From DASXHY01 sp036272195 (GTDB lineage Bacteria > Verrucomicrobiota > Verrucomicrobiia > Limisphaerales > DASXHY01), in assembly GCA_036272195.1 (NCBI GenBank), contig DATAZE010000010.1, forward strand, positions 1-64,000: a stretch of 64,000 nt of DNA, written 5' to 3'. The notes under the pieces were generated by a model. It did no database searches. It was not told where the DNA came from and worked only from the letters and a program-made list of their open reading frames with translations. Shown here piece after piece: positions 43,579-52,081 of this stretch (the stretch's first letter is position 1; every line of letters starts with the position of its first letter). The translations under genes were made by a program, and so were the position numbers.

Positions 43579-44726
43579 TGAGTGGGCAACAAGGCGAATT
43601 GTCGACGGGAAGTGACATTTCCGCGCGAATTATCATCGTAGATGATGAGACGGCGCAGATGCGCGCGCTCTGCAATACGCTTCAGGACCACCATTACGAG
43701 ACGACTGGTTTTAGCGCGCCGAAGGAGGCGCTCGCCGCCATTCGCCATCGGGAATTCGATTTAATCCTCGCGGACCTGATGATGCCCGAGATGGACGGCA
43801 TTTCGCTGCTCAAGGCGGCCCTGGAACTGAACCCGGACCTGGTGGGAATCGTAATGACCGGCCAGGGAACCATCGATACCGCGGTAAAAGCGATGAAGGC
43901 AGGCGCGGTGGATTACATTCTCAAACCGTTCAAGTTGAGCGCCATTTTGCCGGTGCTTTCACGCGCGCTGGCCATACGCCGCTTGCGCGCCGAAAACCTC
44001 GAACTGACCCGCGCCGTCCGCAAACATGCGGCGGAACTGGAGGAGGCAAACAAGGAACTCGAATCCTTTTCATATTCCGTCTCGCACGACCTTCGCGCGC
44101 CGTTGCGGGCAGTGGATGGATTCACCGGCATGGTGCTGGCGCGGTATTCAGACCAAATGCCGCCCGATGCGAAACGTTTATTGCTCCAGGTGGACAGGAA
44201 CGCCAAACGCATGGGGCAACTCATCGAGGACTTGCTGCGTTTTTCCCGACTGGCCCGGCAGCCTCTCTCGAACGGCCGGGTGAATATTTTCGAGATGGTG
44301 AACGGAATCGTGCAGGAACTTCGCAACGAAGCCGGCGAACGGGAAATGGAGATTCGGGTCGCCGAAGTTCCAGACGTCGTCGGCGATTCCCCGTTATTGC
44401 GCCAGGTGTTTGTGAACCTGCTCTCGAACGCGTTCAAGTTCACCCGCAACACTAAAGCCCTCATCGAGGTCGGTTGTAATGTGACGGAGCAGGAAAACAT
44501 TTTTTTCGTGAAGGACAACGGGGCGGGGTTCAACATGGCATACGCACAAAAGCTTTTTAACGTCTTTCAGAGGCTGCACACGGAGGACCAGTTCGAAGGG
44601 ACCGGTGTCGGCCTTTCCATTGTGCAACGAGTTGTTCAACGGCACGGCGGACGTATTTGGGCCGAGGCGGAGGTTGGAAAAGGCGCGACATTTTACGTGG
44701 CGCTTCCGAAGGCAAAGGTTGATTGA
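43575..44726 (+). CDS. Receiver-histidine kinase
   Basis: This 383-residue soluble protein has a receiver at ~15-135 with phospho-acceptor Asp67 (FDLILADLMMPEMDG) and a coiled-coil linker (RAVRKHAAELEEANKELES). The phytochrome-type kinase has FSYSVSHDLRAPLRAVDGF and HATPase segments NLLSNAFKFTRNTKA, DNGAGFNMAYAQKLF and GTGVGLSIVQRVV. This kinase type resembles those that dephosphorylate or phosphorylate partner regulators. The start overlaps the previous stop (ATGATGA), with alternative starts at 43575 and 43578. It is followed by the next kinase 3 bases after its stop. Confidence 0.9.
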   Translation: MMSGQQGELSTGSDISARIIIVDDETAQMRALCNTLQDHHYETTGFSAPKEALAAIRHREFDLILADLMMPEMDGISLLKAALELNPDLVGIVMTGQGTIDTAVKAMKAGAVDYILKPFKLSAILPVLSRALAIRRLRAENLELTRAVRKHAAELEEANKELESFSYSVSHDLRAPLRAVDGFTGMVLARYSDQMPPDAKRLLLQVDRNAKRMGQLIEDLLRFSRLARQPLSNGRVNIFEMVNGIVQELRNEAGEREMEIRVAEVPDVVGDSPLLRQVFVNLLSNAFKFTRNTKALIEVGCNVTEQENIFFVKDNGAGFNMAYAQKLFNVFQRLHTEDQFEGTGVGLSIVQRVVQRHGGRIWAEAEVGKGATFYVALPKAKVD

Positions 44727-44729
44727 ATC

Positions 44730-46664
44730 ATGGAAACTAAAGAGACCAACCAGGCCGTGCGCATCTTGCACTTGGAAGACACAGATTTCGACCAACTGTT
44801 TGTCCAGGAAACGTTGATTTCAGAAAATCTTGTTGCGGAAACGGACGTTGTTAAATCGCGGGAAGCTTTTGAAAATGCGCTGCGCACAAAGGTATATGAT
44901 CTCATCATCTCCGATTACTCGCTCCCTTCCTTCGATGGCGTCACGGCGCTCTCGATAGCAAAAAAACTCTGCCCGGAAATCCCCTTCATGTTCTTCTCTG
45001 GCACCATCGGAGAAGAACTCGCAGTGGACGGGCTGCGCGGCGGCGCGGTCGATTATGTCCTCAAGCAACGGCCGGCCCGATTGTTGCCGGCGATCCGGCG
45101 CGCGCTCAACGATGCCCGGGAACGCGCGCGGCTTCGCGGTGCTGAAGAAAAAATTCGCGAACAAGCAGCGCTGCTCGACAAAGCGAGCGACGCCATCATT
45201 CTTTGCGACATGGAGCGGAAAATTCTCTTCTGGAACCACGGCGCTGAACGGATTTATGGATGGACCGCGAGCGAAGCTGCGGGAAAAATCCTCGCGGATT
45301 TGATTTTTGGAGGAAATCCGCCGCCGGAAGTTGACGCGGCGATGAAGGAGCTGAACGACCGCGGCGAGTGGTCCGGCGAACTCCAGGAATTTACCAGGGA
45401 AAAACGGGCCATCACCGTGCAGGGAAGCGCCACGTTGATCCGCGATGACCAGGGCCGGCCCAAATCTCTGCTCATTATCAATACCGACATTACCGAGCGC
45501 AAACAACTGGAAGAACAATTTCTTCGAGCGCAACGGCTCGAGAGCCTCGGCGTCCTCATCAGCGGAATCGCCCATGATCTGAACAACGCATTGTCCCCGG
45601 TGATGATGGGCCTCGATATTCTTCGCACCAACCCGAAACCGGAGGATGCCCGGCCCATTTTCGACATGGTGGAAGCCAGCACGCGCCGCGGCGCGGACAT
45701 GGTCAAGCAAGTCCTTGCCTTCGCGCGTGGCGCTGACACCCGAAAGAGCACGGTGCGAATCGACCGGCTGATAAAGGAAATGGCCAAGATCATCACGGAT
45801 ATTTTTCCGAAGAATATCAAATGCCAGGTCAATGTGGGCGAGGGAACGTGGCCGGTCTCCGGTTTGGCAACGCAGTTGCACCAGGTCCTGATGAATTTGT
45901 GCGTCAACGCCCGTGACGCGATGCCCCAGGGAGGAACACTGAAGCTTGCGACGAAAAATGTGCAGCTTGGCAAATCGGATGTCAGCGAGCATCCGGAAGT
46001 TATGCCGGGACATTATGTCTGCGTCAGCGTGGGAGATACCGGCACAGGAATCAGTCCCGAGCAACTGGCAAAATTGTTCCAACCATTTTTCACCACCAAA
46101 GCGCCGGGAAAAGGCACCGGCCTTGGACTTTCCACTTCGCGCAATATCATCCGAAACCATGGCGGCTTCATCACGGTCGAAAGCCAGCCCGGACACGGAA
46201 CAGCTTTCACATTTTACCTTCCCGCCGCGAACGCGCCTGAAAATCGGGAGCCCATTTCGAGTCCCTCGCCGCTTCCCGCCGGATCGGGAGAGTGTGTGCT
46301 GGTCGTTGACGACGAAGAAACGGTACTGGCGATTACTAAATCGACCCTCGAGAATTTCGGTTACGTGGTGATTACAGCGTCCAGCGGGCCGGAATCAGTT
46401 GCCTGCTTCGCTGATCAGCGCGACAAGATCAAGCTGGTGATTACGGACATGTCGATGCCTTTTATGGATGGCGTGGCTACCACCATGGCTTTGCGGAAAA
46501 TCAGAGCGGACGTTCCCATCATTCTCACCAGCGGGCTGGATCACGATAAAGACGGAGACACGAGCCGCCGAATCAAAGCCGCCGCCATTCTTCTAAAACC
46601 TTTCACCGCCGAAACACTCCTCAAACAAGTTCACACGGTTTTGACAGGCGCTCATTCGGAATAG
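44730..46664 (+). CDS. Receiver-PAS-kinase-receiver hybrid
   Basis: This 644-residue soluble hybrid kinase begins with a receiver (~10-130, Asp62 in IISDYSLPSFDG), then PAS (~150-265), HisKA (GVLISGIAHDLNNALSPVMM), HATPase (NLCVNARDAMPQGG, DTGTGISPEQLAKLF, KGTGLGLSTSRNI) and a C-terminal receiver (~525-640) with VLVVDDEETVLAITKS and LVITDMSMPFMDG. The N-terminal receiver resembles the first domain of the receiver-kinase just upstream. It ends the signalling block and is convergent with the PPIase gene, which stops 35 bases away. Confidence 0.92.
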   Translation: METKETNQAVRILHLEDTDFDQLFVQETLISENLVAETDVVKSREAFENALRTKVYDLIISDYSLPSFDGVTALSIAKKLCPEIPFMFFSGTIGEELAVDGLRGGAVDYVLKQRPARLLPAIRRALNDARERARLRGAEEKIREQAALLDKASDAIILCDMERKILFWNHGAERIYGWTASEAAGKILADLIFGGNPPPEVDAAMKELNDRGEWSGELQEFTREKRAITVQGSATLIRDDQGRPKSLLIINTDITERKQLEEQFLRAQRLESLGVLISGIAHDLNNALSPVMMGLDILRTNPKPEDARPIFDMVEASTRRGADMVKQVLAFARGADTRKSTVRIDRLIKEMAKIITDIFPKNIKCQVNVGEGTWPVSGLATQLHQVLMNLCVNARDAMPQGGTLKLATKNVQLGKSDVSEHPEVMPGHYVCVSVGDTGTGISPEQLAKLFQPFFTTKAPGKGTGLGLSTSRNIIRNHGGFITVESQPGHGTAFTFYLPAANAPENREPISSPSPLPAGSGECVLVVDDEETVLAITKSTLENFGYVVITASSGPESVACFADQRDKIKLVITDMSMPFMDGVATTMALRKIRADVPIILTSGLDHDKDGDTSRRIKAAAILLKPFTAETLLKQVHTVLTGAHSE

Positions 46665-46698
46665 CCACTGCTGACAGGAATTCCAGGCACTCTTGGAA

Positions 46699-48453
46699 TT
46701 ACGAGTGGACGTAGTAAACAACCTTGGATTTTTTCAAGAGACCCACAATGGCTTCGGGAACAAGTGTCTGGGCTTTGGCTTCGCGATATTCTTTGGAGGC
46801 ATTCGCATAATTTGATTCTTCATCAACGCCGTGCTGGTCGCTCGTGCTGATAATCTGGAGCAGAAAATATCCGTCGCGCGTCTTGCCTGGCTCAGAGCTT
46901 ACTTCACCGCGCTTCATCGCGAGTGCGCTATTAAGAATGGCGGTGTCCATGCCTTGCTTCCCTTCATAAAGAATGCCCAAATCCCCTTCCCTGCCCTGTT
47001 CTGCCGGATTCTCTTTAGCCAATTCCTCGAAGTTTTTTCCCGCTTTAATTTGCGCCTGGACTTGAGCCATGAGTGAACGCGCGGCGGCATCCGCATGCGC
47101 TGCGCCAAAGTCATCTGAAGGATTCACCGGCACGAAAATCACGCGGGCGTGCGCCATCTTCGTCGATTGCACGCGAGCCGCAACGAGTTTCGTGCGCTCG
47201 ATTTCCTGTCGGAAATCGTAACGCAGTCCCGCCATGGTCGTGTGGTGAAGCGCCAGCCCCTCGTCCAGCGTATGTGGCGCCATTTGCTCGCGCAGTTTGG
47301 TGATACGCCGGTCTATTTCCTCCTCGCTGACATTGACGCCCAGCCGCTCGCATTCGCGGTCGACGACATAATTCTGCACCAGGATATCAATCGTCCTCGG
47401 ACCACTTTCCGCCAGGCACTTTTCAACGACCTCCTGCATCGGGATGACATGGTCGTCCACGACTGCGGCAGCGGTCGGCAGTGGCTTGCCGGCAACGATC
47501 TCATCGTCCTTCGCAAATGTAATATGCGATTTGTCCACGAGACCCACGACGGCCTGGGGAGCAAGAAACATCAATTGCAAATGCCGCGAAGCTTTATCCG
47601 CCTCGGCATAAAGAGTCTCCTCGGATTTGAGATGGTCGCCAGCCGTGCTGACGGCCCGGATGAGACAATATCCCTCAGAAGTCTTGACTGGCTGGGAGAC
47701 ATCGTCCTTTTTCAACTCGATCGCGGCAGTCAGCGCGGTCGCCTCCACGCCGAGCATATTTTCGAAGAGCACGCCCATATCGCCTTTCTTTTCCGCCGGG
47801 GTGCTTTCGTTAAGTTGCACAGCAAGGTCCTCAAAATTTTTTCCCTGCTGAAGCTCGGCTTGAATGTCTTTGATTGCCGCTAACGCCTGCGCCTCGGTGC
47901 GATTGGTCTTCACGACCACGCCGCCCTCTCCCGCCTCGCCATATCCAATGAGAATTTCCTGACAATGCACCATCCGCACGGACTTGATTTGGTCAGCCGC
48001 CAGCTTCGGCTTTTCCAGGCTCTGTTTGAACGCATACCTGCACTGCTCCATGCTCATGTGATGCAACTTCAAGGTATCCTCCAGCGTGGTGGGCGCGAGC
48101 GAGGTGCGCAGTTCCGCCACACGCTGGTCGATTTCCGCGTCACTCACGGTAATACCGCGCTTCTCGCACTCACGATCAAGCACATAACTTTGAATCATTT
48201 GATCGACGACAAAGGAGCGCTCCTTATGCAGGCACATCACGACAAGGTCATCCATGGGGATGACGTGATCATCGACCACGGCCGCCGCGCCGGGAACAAT
48301 TGTCACAACATTTGCGCCGGCATTTGTGTCCGTTGCGAAAATGGCGCCAGGAACGGTTTGCGACTGCGTTCCGGACGAAGCGGCGAGCGCGATGGACGCG
48401 CTGGATATTGCCGCGAAGATTACCGCCGACCAATGTTTGAGATTCAATTTCAT
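46699..48453 (-). CDS. Tandem SurA/PpiC-like peptidyl-prolyl isomerase
   Basis: The 584-residue protein has a signal peptide (AVIFAAISSASIALAASSG). It contains two similar halves, ~60-320 and ~327-584. Each begins with VVDDHVIPMDDLVVMCLHK or VVDDHVIPMQEVVEKCLAE, then a SurA-N-like helical region (VDRECERLGVNVSEEEIDRR) and a PpiC-type rotamase region (GKNFEELAKE, GDLGILYEGKQGMD). It probably helps fold exported proteins in the periplasm. The duplicated layout is unusual, as SurA usually has one N-domain and two parvulin domains. Convergent with the signalling block; stands alone. Confidence 0.85.
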   Translation of the reverse strand: MKLNLKHWSAVIFAAISSASIALAASSGTQSQTVPGAIFATDTNAGANVVTIVPGAAAVVDDHVIPMDDLVVMCLHKERSFVVDQMIQSYVLDRECEKRGITVSDAEIDQRVAELRTSLAPTTLEDTLKLHHMSMEQCRYAFKQSLEKPKLAADQIKSVRMVHCQEILIGYGEAGEGGVVVKTNRTEAQALAAIKDIQAELQQGKNFEDLAVQLNESTPAEKKGDMGVLFENMLGVEATALTAAIELKKDDVSQPVKTSEGYCLIRAVSTAGDHLKSEETLYAEADKASRHLQLMFLAPQAVVGLVDKSHITFAKDDEIVAGKPLPTAAAVVDDHVIPMQEVVEKCLAESGPRTIDILVQNYVVDRECERLGVNVSEEEIDRRITKLREQMAPHTLDEGLALHHTTMAGLRYDFRQEIERTKLVAARVQSTKMAHARVIFVPVNPSDDFGAAHADAAARSLMAQVQAQIKAGKNFEELAKENPAEQGREGDLGILYEGKQGMDTAILNSALAMKRGEVSSEPGKTRDGYFLLQIISTSDQHGVDEESNYANASKEYREAKAQTLVPEAIVGLLKKSKVVYYVHS

Positions 48454-48663
48454 CGCTTCCTCTCAGTCGGGAAAGTTTGTCAAAAAAAAAATAACCTCCC
48501 AAAGGTTCAAGACATTGCAAGAGATCGAACTTCCCATAAACCTTGTAGCAGCCTACGTAAGGAGGCTCATACTTTCTCTACACAGGAAAAGTCAGGGCCT
48601 CCTTGCGTCGGCCACCACTATCCACCGTCCAATGCGTAATACTGTTTTCAAGAAAACTTCACG

Positions 48664-48694
48664 GCAGTCCGGGGAATAAAATTCCCCGGACTGC
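48664..48694. terminator. Strong hairpin after the GH16 gene
   Basis: A perfect 14-base inverted repeat GCAGTCCGGGGAAT / ATTCCCCGGACTGC with a 3-base AAA loop, located 19 bases beyond the GH16 stop on the minus strand. The T-run after it is short (GTTTTCTT), so it is a probable rather than certain terminator. Confidence 0.75.
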
Positions 48695-48713
48695 GGAGTT
48701 TTTGGACTTTCGC

Positions 48714-49583
48714 TCAGTTATATTGGCGAACGTAATCGACCAGGAAGTTGCCGTTGACCGCCGTGCCGCTGTTAGGATTTCCCGGGAAGTTTCCGCCGAT
48801 GGCAAGGTTGATGATGAGGAAGAACCTGTTGTTGGTATTGAATTCCCAGGTGCCGCCGCCACCACGCGAGAATGTGGCGGAATTATTTCCATCCATGTTG
48901 AACGTGATGGAACTGCCGTCCGCCGGCCACCACGCGCCGTAATTATGATAAGTGGTGGTCGAATGGTCCACGGTCCAGACTACGGTCGGGTCCCAACCGG
49001 GCATGTGCAGGCTCTGATGGTTTTCCCACTGGCCGTCCACTTCTTCCGCGATATCAATTTCGCCGCAGGCGGGCCAGGCTCCGCCGACCGTGCCAAGGGC
49101 CCACGCAGCCGGCCAGTAGCCCTGGCCCGAATTGGGAAATTTGCAGCGGTACTCGATATAACTTCCCGGGCCGAAAGTATGACGCCCGTAACTGTTGATT
49201 CGAGCGGAATACCAATGTCCGTTCCAGGCACCCGTGTCGGTTTGCGCCTCGATTTGCAACGCCTGGCTGTCGGTACCGGTGCCGTCCCAGACCATGTGCG
49301 CATTGGCCCAGGAATTCACGTAAGTTTCGAGTTCATTATTTCCCCAGCCGCCGCCGCCGAGGTCATAGCCCCAATTGCCCGACCACGGTTGCGCGGCCGT
49401 GCTTGCGCCAGTGAATTCATCACTCCAGGTAATGCCCCACGCGGAGGCGCGATCCGTCCCGACTGCCAATAAAAGAAGCACGGCAAAAACCGAAAACAAA
49501 AAATGCCCTGCTGCCCTGAGAATGCCCGAAATGCCGGCTGATTTAATGATGGGAATGGTTTTTTTGGTAGACTTGTCTTTCAT
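48714..49583 (-). CDS. Glycoside hydrolase family 16 protein (beta-glucanase-like)
   Basis: This 289-residue secreted enzyme has a signal peptide or anchor near residues 27-48 (LFSVFAVLLLLAVGTDRASA). The catalytic region contains PACGEIDIAEEVDGQ near 175: the GEIDIxE motif, with two catalytic glutamates and the assisting Asp, of laminarinases and lichenases, here with a second Glu following. Aromatic residues lining the cleft (WGYDLGGGGWGNNELETYV, YWPAAWALG) fit a beta-1,3- or mixed-linked glucan substrate. Stands alone and ends before a strong hairpin. Confidence 0.9.
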   Translation of the reverse strand: MKDKSTKKTIPIIKSAGISGILRAAGHFLFSVFAVLLLLAVGTDRASAWGITWSDEFTGASTAAQPWSGNWGYDLGGGGWGNNELETYVNSWANAHMVWDGTGTDSQALQIEAQTDTGAWNGHWYSARINSYGRHTFGPGSYIEYRCKFPNSGQGYWPAAWALGTVGGAWPACGEIDIAEEVDGQWENHQSLHMPGWDPTVVWTVDHSTTTYHNYGAWWPADGSSITFNMDGNNSATFSRGGGGTWEFNTNNRFFLIINLAIGGNFPGNPNSGTAVNGNFLVDYVRQYN

Positions 49584-49919
49584 AGTTATACGCCCGGTTG
49601 ATTTTCCTGAGTGGGATCGTGAAGAGAATATCGGAATCCAAAAAGCGTGACATCCCTCTTATGGGTGCCACGTTTTTTCAGATGAATTAGTTTATCAACT
49701 GACCTAAATAAGTGACAACTTTCCACGCGCCACTCGTGAAAAATTGAACGGGCTTGGGACCAGCTTACTTGAAGATAAGATCGGAATCGAAAATCGTGCC
49801 CCCACCTTCGCACAGGCTGCGCTCCGTTATGGGGCAATGAAGTCTTCGGCGTTCAGGGCACCAAAAACTTGAAACTGAAAACTCGCCTTTATCAGCCACT
49901 CCGCTTTCTAAAACAAACC
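49584..49919. other. Intergenic gap with a heptamer-like run
   Basis: A 336-base gap without a convincing gene, probably the GH16 promoter region. It includes AACTTGA-AACTGAA-AACTCGC at 49866-49886, a degenerate heptanucleotide repeat like those in argD. Confidence 0.4.
49866..49886 (+). repeat. Degenerate heptanucleotide repeat
   Basis: Three 7-base units (AACTTGA, AACTGAA, AACTCGC) resembling the run inside argD. Here it lies in a non-coding gap. Confidence 0.5.
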
Positions 49920-50318
49920 TCAGCCGTATCCGAGAGTCAGTTTGTAACGGAGCAGGTTGCGGCAGGGTCTTTTAATTTCCTTGGGGCGCACGCGGGTTCC
50001 CTCGCAACGAATTTCGCCTTCCACAATCTTGCTGCGTTTGGCCACAGCCTCGGCAACGGCGTTGCTCAAATCGTAATCGCCCGCCAGGCATTCTCCGCTC
50101 TGGCAGACGAATGAGAACACCGATTTGGCATGCTCGACGTTGACCTTGTATCTCAGTTCGCCGGTCCTCGTGAGACCATCCGGCTCGAAATAGCTCAGAT
50201 CTACTTTCAGCGACTTTAATTTCGGGAATTTTGCGGCCAGGCTCGCAGACTCGTTAACGCGCTGGATCTCGCGCAGGCGGTATTCCGCCCGTGGATTAGT
50301 TTTCCGCGGAGGCATCAT
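49920..50318 (-). CDS. Hypothetical protein with four cysteines
   Basis: This 132-residue protein starts MMPPRKTNPRAEYRLREIQR and includes VDLSYFEPDGLTRTGELRYK, SFVCQSGECLAGDYDL and GEIRCEGTRV plus KRPCRNLLRYKL. The four cysteines (a C-x4-C pair and two singles) could bind a metal or form disulfides. No signal peptide. The fold looks alpha/beta. It resembles conserved hypothetical proteins with a Cys-rich pattern, but I do not recognise a named family. It has long non-coding gaps on both sides. Confidence 0.6.
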   Translation of the reverse strand: MMPPRKTNPRAEYRLREIQRVNESASLAAKFPKLKSLKVDLSYFEPDGLTRTGELRYKVNVEHAKSVFSFVCQSGECLAGDYDLSNAVAEAVAKRSKIVEGEIRCEGTRVRPKEIKRPCRNLLRYKLTLGYG

Positions 50319-50631
50319 AATTAGTACAGAATTCGGCCTAACAAAGAGGAGGCGATCTGCGAAACGCCCACAAAAGGTCGGTCAAAGTTCTCGGTAGAAT
50401 AAGCTTTTGCGAGCGGCGGCACAAGGTTCATTTATGCCGGCTACTAATCATCACCACATCTGGCCACCGCCCCGTTCGTAGTTCCGCCTTCAGACGGTCC
50501 GGGCAGTCGCCATTCCCGACCCCTTAAACGCGGAACTACAAACGCTCTCCTGAATAATATTCAGCGCATTATCAAGATTCGCCCACTAATCATCCAATCC
50601 TCTTCCCTTGAGAATTTGCGGAACCCATTTT
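50319..50631. other. Intergenic gap containing a palindromic repeat
   Basis: A 313-base gap. Its only recognisable structure is the GTAGTTCCGC...GCGGAACTAC element at 50478-50539. The rest looks random. Confidence 0.5.
50478..50539. repeat. Palindromic element GTAGTTCCGC...GCGGAACTAC
   Basis: Outer 10-base arms form a perfect inverted repeat (GTAGTTCCGC at 50478-50487 and GCGGAACTAC at 50530-50539) enclosing a GC-rich core. It shares the GTAG...CTAC ends of the element at 5213 but has a different interior. Confidence 0.7.
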
Positions 50632-51111
50632 TCAACCCTCGCTTCCCCGAGTTTGAGGTTGTTTTGCTGCGGAAAAATAGAGCAGGTAACCCCGTTGCCG
50701 TCCCGGCGTCAGCGCAGCAAAAGTCTTTTTGAGCGCGGCGTTTTTATTTAATTTATTTTGAAATTCTTCAGGAACTTTGAATTGCGCGGTCTTTTTAAAA
50801 TTCACTTTCAGACCCGCTCTTTCCGCCTCAACGGCCTCATTAAGATAAGCTTTCAAGACAGGTCCCATCGCCACTATCTTCCGAATATTCGCGAACCGAA
50901 TCTGGCGCGCCGCCTGTACATTCTCCGTTTGTTGGATCAGAATTCCTTTGGGATCTTTTAACAAAGCGCCTTCGCAAAACAGGAGCGCGCAGTATTCCTT
51001 GAATCCTTGTATTATGATTAGGTTGCTTTCCTGAAAGCTGTAACACGGCTTGCCCCACTTCAATTCCTCGGCCAATTCGCAATCAAGAAGGATTCTTCTC
51101 AATTTCTCCAT
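50632..51111 (-). CDS. YdeI/DUF1801-like protein, N-terminus frameshifted
   Basis: This 159-residue open part starts MEKLRRILLDCELAEELKW and contains KPCYSFQESN, IIIQGFKEYCALLF and the C-terminal GRQRGYLLYFSAAKQ typical of YdeI/OmpD-associated proteins. The family start MNPKVDEFFRKAE is encoded just upstream from ATG 51164 but in another frame. One missing base near GAAAGTGG (51124-51131) separates it from this frame. The protein may be made from the 51111 ATG without about 19 residues, or the gene may be broken. It is the last gene of the ArsR-SRPBCC operon. Confidence 0.75.
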   Translation of the reverse strand: MEKLRRILLDCELAEELKWGKPCYSFQESNLIIIQGFKEYCALLFCEGALLKDPKGILIQQTENVQAARQIRFANIRKIVAMGPVLKAYLNEAVEAERAGLKVNFKKTAQFKVPEEFQNKLNKNAALKKTFAALTPGRQRGYLLYFSAAKQPQTRGSEG

Positions 51112-51184
51112 TTCCCCCCTCCACTTTCGGCCTTTCTAAAAAATTCGTCCACCTTGGGATTCATGCCGCTCTTTGTCATGATAG

Positions 51185-51652
51185 TCATTTTATTCTGCTG
51201 ACGATGTCTTGCAATCGATTATGCGCAAAATTAATGCCTTGAGCGAAGGGCAGCTTCAACAGCTGGTCCCTTTGCGCCACCGATTCATATATCGTGTGGA
51301 TCTTGAGTTTGCTGGTGTCGTCCGTGAGTTTTTCAAATTCCAGGACTTCCAACTGGACACCGAAAGGCGCGTTCTCCATTTCAAAAGTCCGGGTGATTTT
51401 CCGGTTCGGGCTGAACTCATGGATCACCCCATTGGCGCGAAACACCACGTTTCCTGCGGCGTCTTTTGTTTCAAATTGCCAGCCGCCGTGCTTTTTGCTT
51501 TCGAGTTTCAACACCTTCGTTCCCATCCATTGCTCAACAATTTCAGGCTCCACATGCGCCTTAAAGAGCAATTCCAGGGGCAGGTCAAACTCCCGGGTAA
51601 TCACCAATTCCTGTTTGCCGGCTTCGGCGTTAATTGTCGTTTTGCGTTCCAT
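51185..51652 (-). CDS. SRPBCC (AHSA1-like) domain protein
   Basis: This 155-residue protein has an Aha1/START-like fold. It carries ELVITREFDLPLELLFKAHV at ~11-30 and PEIVEQWMGTKVLKLESKK followed by the middle segment GGWQFETKDAAGNVVFRANG. Ligands are unknown; members often sit with ArsR-type regulators. The gene starts 6 bases after the ArsR stop and ends 20 bases before the frameshifted YdeI gene's original start. Confidence 0.9.
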   Translation of the reverse strand: MERKTTINAEAGKQELVITREFDLPLELLFKAHVEPEIVEQWMGTKVLKLESKKHGGWQFETKDAAGNVVFRANGVIHEFSPNRKITRTFEMENAPFGVQLEVLEFEKLTDDTSKLKIHTIYESVAQRDQLLKLPFAQGINFAHNRLQDIVSRIK

Positions 51653-51658
51653 ATGCTT

Positions 51659-51982
51659 TTACTTTTTTGGTTTGTATTTTTTCATTATGGTTTCCAGTTT
51701 GTTAAACCGCTCATCCCAAAGTTTGCGAAACGGTTCGATAAAATCGGCGACTTCTTTCATTTTTTTGGCATTAAAGTGATAATGAATTTCCCTGCCGTTC
51801 TGCTCCTGCTTGAGCAATTCGCACTCAGTCAGTATGTGCAGGTGCTTTGAAACGGTGGGTCTCGCGGTATCAAAGTTTGCGGCAATGGCGCCAGCCGTCA
51901 TGGATTGCGAAGCCACCAATACCAGTATCGCCCTCCGGGTCGGGTCCGCCATTGCTTGAAAAACGTCTCGTCTTAAGTTCAT
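51659..51982 (-). CDS. ArsR-family winged-helix regulator
   Basis: This 107-residue winged-helix repressor carries DVFQAMADPTRRAILVLVAS at ~6-25 and the recognition helix FDTARPTVSKHLHILTECEL. There is no CxC metal-binding motif of classic metal sensors, so another signal is likely. It is first in an operon with the SRPBCC and YdeI-like genes, a common arrangement in which the regulator controls the cluster. The promoter lies in the 99 bases to the GH92 stop. Confidence 0.92.
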   Translation of the reverse strand: MNLRRDVFQAMADPTRRAILVLVASQSMTAGAIAANFDTARPTVSKHLHILTECELLKQEQNGREIHYHFNAKKMKEVADFIEPFRKLWDERFNKLETIMKKYKPKK

Positions 51983-52081
51983 TATGTAGCTATTTGACTA
52001 CGAATATATGCGTAGCCATTCAACTACGCAATAAATTTTGAAGTTTTTTTAAGAAAAAAAGAAGAATCCGTCAATTGGCCC

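Noticed and set aside
44820..46196. A 458-codon open frame on the minus strand opposite the receiver-PAS-kinase-receiver gene
   Set aside because: It is the antisense shadow of a strongly supported kinase gene in GC-rich DNA and its product has no domain I recognise.
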